Shown here: piece after piece, positions 45,012 through 56,400 of the stretch
Numbering within the stretch: the stretch's first letter is position 1
Layout of the letters: every line of letters begins with the position of its first letter
Source: Phaeosaccion multiseriatum
Taxonomy: Eukaryota > Ochrophyta, other classes
Reading direction: 5' to 3'
DNA length: 64,000 nt
NCBI GenBank assembly: GCA_965112735.1
Contig: OZ218952.1
Span: 3,100,001-3,164,000 of the forward strand
Notes under the pieces: generated by a model
Seen by the model: the letters and a program-made list of their open reading frames with translations, nothing else
Database searches by the model: none
Told to the model about the DNA's origin: nothing
Program-made: the position numbers and the translations under genes

Positions 45012-48000
45012 CCCTTGCCTGCATGAGCACGGCGAGCACGCCCCCGTGCAGAAGCATGTTGGCCCCGTCCTGGGGAAAGGAGCGGAGGATGCTCTCCACG
45101 GCCCTCGCTACATAGCCAGCCCCCTTGGGCATCACCTGCAGGTGAGTGAGTGGTAGTCAGTGCATGCATGTTCCAGTTTCAGTTTTCAGTGTCATAGAAG
45201 TTTCAGTTTCAGACTCAGTTCTCGGACACAAACAAATTATGGTTTTAATCCCAAGAGATCAGCGGATCAATATTTGGGGTGATGGTGATAGATGCTTCCC
45301 TCCCTCCCTCCCTCCCCTCCAAAGTACTGCCCACGTGCCTCTACATCCCTCCCTCTCCTCAAGCTCCCCATATGCCTCTATATGTATATATCCCTCCCTT
45401 CTTCCTCTCACCTGCCCGATGAGAGCGACGAAGACCTTGCAGACGACCTGTCCATGCCCTTGCAGGAAGGCCTCTCTGCCAAGCACCACGTAGGCTTCGG
45501 TTACGAGCATGCACAGCTTGGAGGAAGGGGGAGGAGGGGAGGGGAAGGAAGGGGAGGGGAAGGGAGGGGGAGGGGAGGGGAGAGAGGGAGAGGGGGTGGG
45601 GAGAGGGAGGGAAGGAGGGAGAAACGGCGAGAGGGAGGAAGGAAGGGAGGGAGGGAGTGAGGGAGTGAGGGAGGGAGGGAGGGACGGAGGGAGAGAAGAG
45701 GGACGGGGGGGAAGGGGGAATGTCCCTGTCCCTCCCTCTCTTAGACTGCCCATATGCCTCCACATCCCTCCCTCTTACCTTGAGATGCTCCAAGTCTCCC
45801 GCCAAAAGCAGCTTAGGAATGGCGGGATAGAGCTGGTGAAGCTCAGGTGTGTAGGCAGGACTACAGCCCAGCAACGCCTGCCGACGAGGCGGGCGAGGGA
45901 AGAAGGGAGGAGGGGGAGGAGGGCGGGGACAGGGAGGGAGGGGGTGGAGGGGGACGAGGGGGAGGAAGGATGGGGGTGAGAAGAGGGAGGAGAGCAAGGA
46001 GGGGGGGGGGGAAGGAGAGGGCGGCGAGAGAAAACTAGGAGAGAAGAGAGAGAGAGAGGGAGAGACAGAAGAGAGAGCGAGCACGAGAGACAGAGACAAA
46101 GAGAGCGAGATGGAAGAGAGAGGAGAGAAGAGAAAAGAGAGAGAGGGCAAGCCTACCAACGTACCTTCCACAGCGCCAGACCGCCGCTCATGAGATAGAC
46201 GGAGTCAGCATGGTCAGCGTCTGTGGCCACGCTGAGCATGGGTAGCAGCAGTGGGTAGAGGGAGGTGGCGGCAATGCCCCCCCCCACTTGCCCCCCCAAG
46301 GCCTGAAGCAGGGTGGTGAGAATGTCCAGACAGACAATGCGCAGAGGAGACTGCTCAGCAGCAGCGGCCCACACCGCTGGGAGCTGCGAGACGACGGCTG
46401 CGGCGTGGTATGCCTGGATGAGGCTCACACTCACACTCGGACCACTGTTGCTGCTGCTACCGGCCCCCGCTAGCTCCTTCCCGTAGTGTGGTTGGGATGG
46501 GGTCTCTACTTCAACTTGTCCAAGCAGGGAGAGGGCCGTCGAGAGGGTCTTTAGGACTTGACTTCGGCTCTCAAACTCTTCCAAGTCTGCAAACAAGGCG
46601 TAGAGCGCCTCTATGAGCTCTCCGAGGAGGGGAGCAAGGTGTTCGGCTTTAAAGGCCCAGTCCCCCATCAATGAGTCAAGCGCCCCTACTGCAGACAGAC
46701 GCAGCACGGCATCGCCCCCTCCAGCACCAGGCCCTGCCGCTGCCCCTCCTTGTCCTGCTGCTGCTGCTGTATCACCAACTGCTGCTGCTGCTCCTGCTGC
46801 TGCTGTCGCTGCTGCTCTATCACTACGGCCGCGTATCACCTTGTGTGTTTTGTATATGTTGTTTTTGAGATTGGATGTATAAATGGAAGAAAGAGACGAC
46901 AAGAGACGCAAGGACGAAGGGATGAGATGATCACACAAGAGGGGTCAGCAGGAGTGGAAGGGAGGGGTGTGCTTAGGGGGATGGCAGTGGATGGGGGGGG
47001 GGGGGGGGGACAGCGAAGCGAGGAATACGATCGTCAAAGTGTCACCCTATCCTACCCCATTCCGTCTGATCCTAGAGAGATGGGATAGGTCTCACGTTCA
47101 TCCACTGCCATCCCCCCCCATCCACTGCCATCCCCTGACCTGCACCAGCATGCCCAGCAACCCCGGCTCAAGCTCTGTGGGCACTGCCTCTGCCCAGCAG
47201 CTGATGAGCCACAACAACCTCCGCAGCAGCACGGGAGAAGCTCCGCCCTGCGGCCCCTGGGGGGTGGGTGTAAGCATGTCAATGGGTGGGTAGTCAGCCA
47301 ATGGGTGGGTGGGTGGGTTGATGGGTGAGAGGGTGGGGGGGTGTAGGGACCAGGGGTTTCCGTCTGGACAAGCCCGACAACCCTACTCAAACCCACCCAC
47401 TCAGTGCAGTCACCCCCCAACTTCTTCCAGCGGCGAGAGACTCCTCTCCCCGTAGAGGTAAGAGTCAGCACCCCCCCCTCCTGTCCACTGCCCTAACCTG
47501 CAGCAGCGCACTTGGTCCCTGGCTCAGGCAGTACTGCAAAGCGGGTCCAATCTGAGCCTCGAACCACTCTGTAAAGTCGAGATGCTTTTGCAGAGCGTAG
47601 GACCCAAGTCCTGACGCCAGGTACACGGCATCCGCAGACAGTACACTGTACGAGTCTTGGGCTATGGGAGCGGAAGACGAGAGGGAGGGAGGGAGATAAG
47701 GAGGGTGGGAGGGGGAGAGAGAGAGAGGGAGAGAGGGAGAGGGAAAGGAGAGGGAGAGGGGAAGACATCCGGGCAGGCAGGCATACGGGCAGGTGGGCAG
47801 GAAGACAGGCAGACAGGCAGACAGGCAGACAGGCAGACAGCAGCGGGTGGTAGGCAGGAGGGAGGAGGCGGGCCGCTAGATATAAGGGGCAGACCGGCAG
47901 GCAGACACATGGGCAAGCAGGAATATGGGCAGGCAGGCACATGGGCAGGGAAAGACGTACCCTTGAGCACATCAACGAGACGCGTTTGCTGCACCACTTG

Positions 48001-51000
48001 CGCCACCATCATGGCCACCGCCTCCCCCCTCGACTCCACAAGGGATAGGAACAGATGCTCTCCACTCAGCTGAGAAGGGGGGGGCGGGGGGTAAGAGGAA
48101 GAGGCTGTACAGTAGCAGGGGGGGAGAGGAGACGCCAGAGAGTCGGCTGGGCACGAGTTTGCGTTGGTCCACTTAGCCGCACTGAGGGAAAGCTCTCCCC
48201 TCCACTCCCCTCATCTCCTCTTGCCTCTTCTCCCCTCCACTCCCCTCATCTCCTCTTGTCTCTTCTCCCCTCCTCTCCTCCCCAGACTCACCCTCACGCT
48301 CTCAGTGCGGCTGAGACTGCTCTGTACAAGGAAGTAGCCCTCCGGATCTTCCTCCCACTCCTGCAAGTCATCTGAGACAAGGAGGAGGAGGAGGAGGAGG
48401 AGGAGGAGGAGGAGGAGGAGGAGGGGAAGTAGCCGACCAACAGAAGCAACGCACAGCAAAGGTGAGCTTGTCGCGTGGGAAGCGAATCTTTGGCCTCTCT
48501 TTCTGTGCCCCTTCGCCTCTGTGTATCTCCATCTCCCCTCTCTCCCTCTTTACCAACCTCTGGTGAGGGGCAGTAGCCGAAAGAGCACCACTTCTGTCAG
48601 CTCCTTCGTCCTCTCCTCACTCCAAAACTCCGCCATAGTCGTGGCGATGTGTGTGGCGACATGCGGCTCTACCCTGCCCTCCCCCCGCTGGGAAGAGATT
48701 ACTTCCCGATCTTGTTCCGCCCGAGCGTATCGCTCCAGGTCCTCTATCCTGAAGGGGAAGGAGGGAGGGAGGGAGGGAGGGAGGGGATTACAAGGCTCGG
48801 ACGGGTGTGCATTGCCCCCCCCACTCACCACCCACCCACGTACCCACGCACGCACGCACCCATGCACGCACGCACCCACGCACCCACACACACACACACC
48901 CACGCACGCATGCAGGCGCGCACCCACCCCCCTTTAGACAATACAATACCTGTAAGAAGGCTCGCTGACCACGTTGCTCACGAACCAGCAGCACTGTACA
49001 GTGAAGGGGCAGTACGGATACTGCGCTTGGCTCCCACCCCCACCACCACCACCACCACCACCACCACCTCCTCCACCTCCTCCACCTCCTCCTCCACCAC
49101 TACTACTGCTGTCTATCGTGTTGGGGGTGTTAGCGGCATGGAGTAGGGTGTCGTAGAAGAAGGAGAGGGTGGGGGCGAGGAAGGGGCCGAAGCTCAGTGG
49201 GTAGTCCTTCTGCGTGTTGACCAGCACCAGGGACATGCGGCGCAGCATCTTCTGCAGCTGAGACTGAGGATAGGAGGGGAGGGAGGGAAGGGGGGACGGG
49301 AGGGGGGGAGGAGGAGGAGGAGGGAAGGGGGGGGAGGGAGGGAGAGGGGGGGGGAGGAGAAAGAGGAGGTGGGGACATGGGGAAGGGAGGGGATACATGC
49401 GGGTAGGTATGGGGATGGGATGGGTGAGCATTGGGCTCACGCTTTCCCTTCCCTCTCTCTCCCCCTCTTTCAGAGTCCCCCCACCCTGCCCTCCATCTCC
49501 CTCTCCAGACAACCGACACGAGAACCCGCACCGGAACGGACTCACGTCATCGCCTCCACAAGAGGAACGTTCCTGGAGCGTACTAATCGCGGAGCGGATG
49601 GCAAGGAGGAGTGCCTTTCGGTTTGTGTGGAGAACGAGATAAGAGGACGGGGGCGAAGGCGAGCACACACAGCGGGTCAGGAAAGTTATGGACCACAGAG
49701 AGGGGAGGGAGGGAAGGAAGGATGAGGTCAGCGTGATTCACCCTCCCTACTACACAGACACACAAGAGAGAGAGAGAGACACACACACACATACACGCAC
49801 ACATACACACACTTGCTGTATAACCAACACACCCACCTCGAAGAAGGGCGGTACTTGTGGATGCTTCAGACCGGGCATACCCAGTGCCATAAGGAGCTGC
49901 AGAGCTTTCACATGCCTCTTGGCTAAACGGGTCTCCTGTTCGTCTCTGCCCAGCCCCAGTGTGAGCCATCGCGCTTTGACGGAGGGGAAGAGCTGCTCCG
50001 CTGCCACTGCGAAGCCCTTTCTATCGAAGCCGAAAGTCTGAGACGGCGGGGTGGGGGGCAAGGTGGGTGGGGGGTGTGGGGCTCACAGCAAGAGCAAGGT
50101 CGATAAACGATATATCACCAACTGCTGCTCTATCTCCAATTGCTGTCGTATCACCAACTGCTCACCTTTGTCTTGAGCTCCTTGAGCGCTTGGTAGAGCA
50201 TCTCGATGGCCCGACGATGCCTCAAGGCCGCTGCTCTCACACCGCGTGTTGTGCGTGTTGTGTACGCCACGGAGGAAGAAAGAAAGAGCAATGGAGAGAA
50301 AAAGGCCCCACGGAAGAGCAGAGACCATGAGGGAGTTGAGTGAGTGAGTGAGTAAGTGAGTAAGTGCGTGAGTGAGTGCGTGAGTGAGTGGGTGAGTGAG
50401 TGAGTGCGTGAGTGAGTGTGTGAGTGAGTCAGTGAGTGCGTGAGTGAGTGAGTGAGTGAGGGGTTGCGTGAGTGAGTGAGTGAGTGAGTGCGTGAGTGCG
50501 TGAGTGAGTGAGTGAGTGAGTGGGCTGCATTGCATGTTGTACAGAGGGGTCGACCTACCTCCTCCTCCTCCTCCTCCTCCTCCTCCTGCTGCTGCTGCTG
50601 CTGCTGCTGCCGCTGCCCCGCCATCACTGCCCCCCCCCTCCTGCCCCGCGATAGCGCCATGTAGACATACGAACAGCTGCGGCCACTCTTTGGGCCAGTC
50701 TGCGCGTGCGATCTTGCTGGCCAGCACACAAAGCTGGACTGCCACCCTGCAAGAGGAAGCAGCAGTAGGGGAGAGGGAAGGGGGAGGGGGGGCGGGGGGG
50801 TGTAGACGAGAGGCTAAGGCGAGCTGAAGTGAGCTGAGAGAGTGGCAGTAGAGGCATTGGGGGGAATAATGACAGGTAAAGGCATGGAATATCTGGGGAC
50901 ATTAATTGAGTTCCCCCTCCCCCCCCTCCTGTGCAGCAGGACACAAGGACACAAGAGACGGTAGCTACCAGGGGGACGAGCACCGCCTAAAGCGTTTCCC

Positions 51001-52002
51001 CTGCCCCTCCCTCATGGCAGGGCTCTGTGGCTCTGTGGCTCTGCCCCCCCCCCCCAAGCCGTTGCTTGCCCCTCCCTCACAGGAGAAACGACATGGCCAC
51101 AGGGCCGGCCCACCACGACAAGCTCTATTCCGCGGTCCTCGCTAACGAGTCCAAAAGAGATGGGCGTAAGCGAATTCAGCAGGGGAATAGGTGACAGGTT
51201 CTACCGGCGGTCCACCCTCTCCTTGTCCCATCTGTTCGCCCCTCCTCCACCGTGTGTATCACCACCAACTCTCTCGGCTGTGGAACTCTCCGAGTTCTTT
51301 GTCCTCACTTTTACTCAGGTGTGTTGCCCCCACTCACCTGTCATCTGGCTCGTCCAAGGCTGCCGTGAGAAGGAATGTGCGCAGTCTGTTCTTCTCCTCT
51401 GCGTCTACGATGCGAACCTTGCCTCCTCGGACCTTCCAGTTGCCTCTCACCTGTGGGAGAGGGATGTGATGTGGTGTGGATCAGAGCGGCCTGGGGTAAC
51501 GACGATGACGATGACGATGACGACCACCACAGCGGTAGCGGATAAAGTGACAGAGGCGACGAGGAGAACGCACACATTATCACCGCCTCTTCCCCTCTCC
51601 GTCCCGTTCCCACTCTCCCTACTCACTCACCAGGTTCTTCAGTAAGATGACGGCAACAAGACGCACATCCACTGCTACCCCAGGAGAGCCTGCAATGCTC
51701 AGCAACGCGTCCGAGAAGCCTGCACTGTTCTCTAGGCTCTTGAGCCATGCCTCGGCCGGAGTGCGCACGGCAGGGTCCGAGGACAGAGTGCATGCCTCTA
51801 TGGCTTGCAGCACTGGGAGAGGCGCGTGCGTGAGGCAAGAGGGAGGAAGAGGGACAGGGGCGATGGGCGGTGCTATGAGGGGAAGAAGGGGCAAGTCTGC
51901 GGATGCCGTTAAGTAAAAAAGGCGAGATGGGGATCGGAAGCGAGGGTCCATTGTTTCCTTCGCGTATCGTATGATACCTTGCCGGCAAGCATCCAAGTCC
52001 AT
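43404..52002 (-). CDS. IPO11: Importin-11-like nuclear transport receptor (importin-beta family)
   Basis: Twenty exons fit one frame (about 1196 residues). In order: 52002-51978, 51812-51631, 51450-51338, 50746-50559, 50230-50166, 50037-49837, 49614-49546, 49257-48950, 48748-48558, 48371-48292, 48069-47961, 47661-47498, 47247-47140, 46839-46165, 45877-45779, 45516-45412, 45135-45019, 44889-44557, 44243-44106, 43724-43404. MDLDACRQ joined to [20 protein letters not shown] gives the importin-beta N-terminal domain ([22 protein letters not shown]). HEAT-like helices follow, including [48 protein letters not shown] and [17 protein letters not shown]. These receptors carry cargo through nuclear pores under Ran control. 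Two introns appear to be GC-AG. Poly-Gly, poly-Ala and poly-Gln inserts lengthen it beyond animal importin-11 (about 975). Confidence 0.87.
43845..43960. repeat. (ACAG)n microsatellite in the last importin intron
   Basis: Nearly perfect ACAG units between the final two exons, with a few ATAG variants. Same motif as 29815-29942. Confidence 0.85.
44270..44470. repeat. (GGTA/GGTG)n repeat in an importin intron
   Basis: Degenerate GTAG/GGTG/GGCG tetranucleotides. Reads as CCTAC/CCCAC upstream of the acceptor at 44243 in the sense direction. Confidence 0.7.
50335..50520. repeat. (GAGT)n microsatellite in an importin intron
   Basis: GAGTGAGT units with GCGT variants between the exons ending at 50559 and starting at 50230 (minus strand). 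Confidence 0.85.
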
Positions 52003-52281
52003 GGCCCTCTTGTGCTCTTGCTTCTCAAGTCATGTAGATTGGGAAGAACCCTTCGTACAGTTCCTCGTGAACCGGAGCTGATGAGAGAGAAGAGGGGAGG
52101 GCGAGGAGGATTACTTTTAGACAAGAATTTCACATCGCATGGCGACGGCTCGCTTCCTCTGATTTCTCTTCTCCCTCGCTTTTTTTCTCTTTCCCCTCTC
52201 TCCTATCCTCATATCTACATCAGATTTGTCTGTACAAGAAGGTTTGGTGCGGTTGGATGCCAGCGTAGGGCAGCTGCTGGA
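52003..52281. promoter_or_regulatory. Divergent promoter, importin gene and MnmG/MTO1
   Basis: 279 bp between opposite ATGs. The importin side contains the start context ATGGACTTGG. No TATA-like element stands out. Confidence 0.45.
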
Positions 52282-53184
52282 ATGAGTCCATCCACCGGGG
52301 TTGGAGGTGCGCTTACAGTGAAGGCGGCGCTCTTGCTTCTGCTGTCCTCGGCTCCCTCCAGCAGCGGCTTTCACGTCTCTCCTCTCTCGCCTACGCCGGG
52401 GACAACTGCTGGAAGCACCAGCAGTGCTCGCGGCGGAGGCCAGACTACCACGATGATGAACGCGCTTGTGAGGACAGCCTCGAGTTGCGTCAAGGGCACG
52501 ACCACTCGCAGCAGCATTCACCCAGCCTTGCGTACAAGAAGCATTAGCAGCCGGAGAAGGAAGCTTCCACACCATGCGGCGATGGCCATGTCAACAGCAG
52601 CTGGAGAGGGGGGGGCACTGCCCCACATGGAAGTGGACGTGGTGATCATTGGCGGGGGACACGCCGGGTGCGAGGCTGCGGCGGCTTCCGCGAGAACGGG
52701 GGCCAGCACTGTCTTGCTCACGCAGAGGAAGGAGACCATAGGTATATATGTGAGCATGAAGAGACGCCCTTTGCCCACTTTTGACCTCCCTCTTGGGAGG
52801 AGGAGCAGCAGGAGGAGGAAGTAGTACTCTGTGGGCTAAAGCGTTGCATGTCTTAAGGGTAGTCCTTGAGGTGGAGACACTTGGCAATGACCTTTCGCTG
52901 GCCTTGGCAAGAGGAAGAGTGGTGTGATTGGGCTCCCTTCTCTGGACGAGAAGGCGATGCGAATGTGCGTGGTCTGGTCTCATGTGCCCCCTCCTTGCTC
53001 CTGCTGCTGCTGCTGCTGCTGCTGGTGGTGGTGTACCACCAACTCCTGCCCACAGGCGAGCTGTCGTGCAACCCCTCCATCGGGGGCATCGGCAAGGGGC
53101 ACATCGTAAGGGAGGTCGACGCTCTGGACGGGGTCATGGGGAAGGTCATCGATGAGGTGAGGGAGTGAGCAGAGTGACCACGCG

Positions 53185-53223
<39 letters not shown>

Positions 53224-53378
53224 GCACACACACACACACACACACACACGGAGAGACACGCATGCACACACGCACGCACTCACTCATGGGCCGGGCCTGA
53301 TATTGCGTATTCATGTCGGCGGTCCTGAAGTAGTTTGGGTAGGTTACTATTCCATGTTTGGATGTCTAGAACTGAATG

Positions 53379-53425
<47 letters not shown>

Positions 53426-56400
53426 CGCAATGAATCGAATCTCTTCAGGCGGGCATTCACTTTCGCATGCTAAACCGTCGGAAAGGCCCCGCGGTGAGAG
53501 GGCCACGTGCACAGGCGGACAGGACCATCTACAGGTTAGAACAGAGAGGAGGGAGGAGGAGGAGGAGGAGGAGGAGGGGGAGGAGGAGGGGGAAGAGGAG
53601 GAGGACGAGGAGGAGGAGGAGGAGGATGAGGGGGAGCAGGAGGAGGAGAAGGAGGAGGAGGAGGAGGGGGAGGGAGGAGGACGAGGAGGACGAGGACGAG
53701 GAGGAAGAGGAGGAGGAGAAAAGAATAAGAAGGAAAGTGAGAACAAGCTCTCCTTTGCCGCTGGCAGGTGGTGATGCGATGAGCGCAACCACCGCGTCGT
53801 GCCTCTCGGGGGGGGGGGGGGAAGCACGCCATCGCAAATGAATGAGCGGATGAATGCCTCCTCTTCCTGCCCCTCCTGAATGGTCATCGTCTCAACCCCA
53901 CCCCCCACCCCTCTCTCTCTCTACCTTCATTGGTTCTTGTCCTTGCCACACTCTTAATTCTTTGTCCCCTCCTCCTCCTCCTCCTCCTCCTCCTCCTCCT
54001 CCTCCTCCTCCTCCCCCTCCCCCTCCCCCTCCTCCTCCTCCTCCTCCTCCTCCTCCTCCTCTCACTCACTCACTCACTTAATAGAGCAAAGATGCAGGAG
54101 CTGCTCGACAACTACCCCTGTCTTGAAGTGGTGGAGGGGTCGGCGGAGGACATGCTCCTAGATGAAGGAAGAGCGAGGGAGGGGGGGCAAGACGGTAGTA
54201 CTAGTGCGGTGAGGGGCGTGGTGACGGCGGACGGGAGGGAGATTCTGTGCAACGCGGTGGTGATAACGACAGGGACCTTCCTCAGGGCCAAGTGCTTCAT
54301 TGGGACGGAGTGGTATTGGGCAGGAAGGCATTTGAGGGACTCGGCACAGGTGAGAGGTGGTGATGTGGGGGGTAGGGAGGAGAGGAGGTGGTGGTGGTGG
54401 TGGTGGTGGAGGAGGAGGAGGAGGAGGAGGAGGAGGAGCAGGAGGAGAAAGAGGAAGAGGAGGAGGAGGAAGAGGGGAGGGGGGGTAGGTAGAGGGGAGG
54501 GGAGGATTGAGCTCTGGGAAAGCGTATCGATGTGTTCGATACTTGATCGATCTACAAAAGAGGTACATCGAGGTCGAGCACTCAACTGAACCTAAAACTG
54601 AAACTGTCGTTGTCCTGTCGTTTTCCTCGGAACGATACCACAGGTGGAGCCCCCATCCATCGGCCTGGCAGAGACTCTGGAGCGTTTCCGCTTCCCCATG
54701 TCCCGCCTCAAGACAGGCACCCCTCCCCGCCTCAATGGGGAGACCATAGACTGGGGGGCACTGGAGCCGCAGCCCAGTGAAGACCCGCCCATCCCCTTCT
54801 CTTACATGAATGCAAAGAGGGGCGTGGCGCTTGCTGACAAACTCATCTCCTGTGCCAAGGTGCGGGGAGGGAGGAACGGGGGCAAGGAGAGAGAGAGAAA
54901 GAGAGGGAGGGAGGGAGGGAGGGAGGGAGAAGTACTTCGGTTGAACTAACCCTTCTCCCTGGGTTTTAATGGGATGGCTTCTGATGGCTCCTGCATCAAT
55001 AGATGGGCTCTGACTCGACATCAATTCCTTCTACCTTACTCTCCTTCTTCTCCCTCTCTCTGTGTGTCTCTCTCTCCCCTCTGCCCCCTGTCCCGCTCTC
55101 TCAACCTCACTCTCTCTCTCTGTCTCCCCCCCACAGACGTACACCAACGCGGAAACGCACAAGATCGTCATGGCCAGCGGACACCTCCTGCCCGACACGT
55201 CCAAGGAGGGGGTAGGGCCTCGCTACTGCCCCTCCATCTACAAGAAGTGTCAGAGGTTTCCGGAGAGAGACTCGGTGGGTATAGGGTAGAGATACAGGCA
55301 GGCATATGGGTCGGTGGAGGGGGTAGGGTCTCGCTACTGCCCCTCCATCTACAAGAAGTGTCAGAGGTTTCCGGAGAGAGACTCGGTGGGTATAGGGTAG
55401 AGATACAGGCAGGCATATGGGTCGGTGGAGGGGGTAGGGTCTCGCTACTGCCCCTCCATCTACAAGAAGTGTCAGAGGTTTCCGGAGAGAGACTCGGTGG
55501 GTATAGGGTAGAGATACGGGCAGGCATATGGGTCGGTGGAGGGGGTAGGGTCTCGCTACTGCCCCTCCATCTACAAGAAGTGTCAGGGGTTTCCCGACAG
55601 AAGACTCGGTGGGTATAGGGTAGAGATATAGGCAGGCATATGGGCGGGCATATAGGCAGGCATATGGGTCGGTGGAGGGGGTGAGGCTCTATTCATGCCC
55701 ACCCCACCCCGCGTGTCTTGTGTTTCTGACGGTCTCCCTCCCCTTCCCTTTGCATTGTTCTGTTGTTGTGCGTGGTGTGTGTGTTCTGTGCGTACCCCCC
55801 TCGATGCCTTGCAAATGTTCCTTGGTTTTGATTTGGCTTTTGACTGACTGATTGCATGGGCACAGCACTTGAGCTTTCTGGAGCCCGAGGGCCTCAACAC
55901 TAATGTCGTGTACCCCAACGGCATGAGCGGCCCTTTCAGGGAGGATATTCAGCTTCTCATCATGCGCTCTATGAAGGTGACCGAGGGGGAGGGGGAGGAG
56001 GACGAGGAGAACGGGGAGTGGGAATGAGGGGAGGGGGGACGAGGCTAAGGGCAGCGCTGGTGTTAGAGCAGCAGAGCAGCAGAGGCATATGGGTAGAGCT
56101 GATCCATGCCATGCGTCTCTCCAGCGAGGTGACTGGAATGGGAACGTCTATTCAAGCCGCCCCCACCTCCCTTGTTGCACTCACTGTTGCACACCCCCCC
56201 TCCTCCTCCTCCTCCTCCTCCTCCTCTCGCCTTAGGGTTTGGACCAAGTGGAGATCATTCGTCCCGCGTACGATGTGGAGTACGATTATGTGGACCCCAC
56301 TTGTCTCAAACACACGTTGGAGACAAAGCTCATACACGGTACGCCATCTTTGAAGTGGGGGGGAGGAAGAGGGGGGAGGGAGGGAGGGAGGGAGGGATGG

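Noticed and set aside
51632-52002. One continuous importin exon from the ATG to 51631
   Set aside because: The middle of the frame is unlike any importin. Removing 51813-51977 with its GT and AG joins MDLDACRQ to VLQAIEAC, matching the family start, so the readthrough is an intron that happens to be open.
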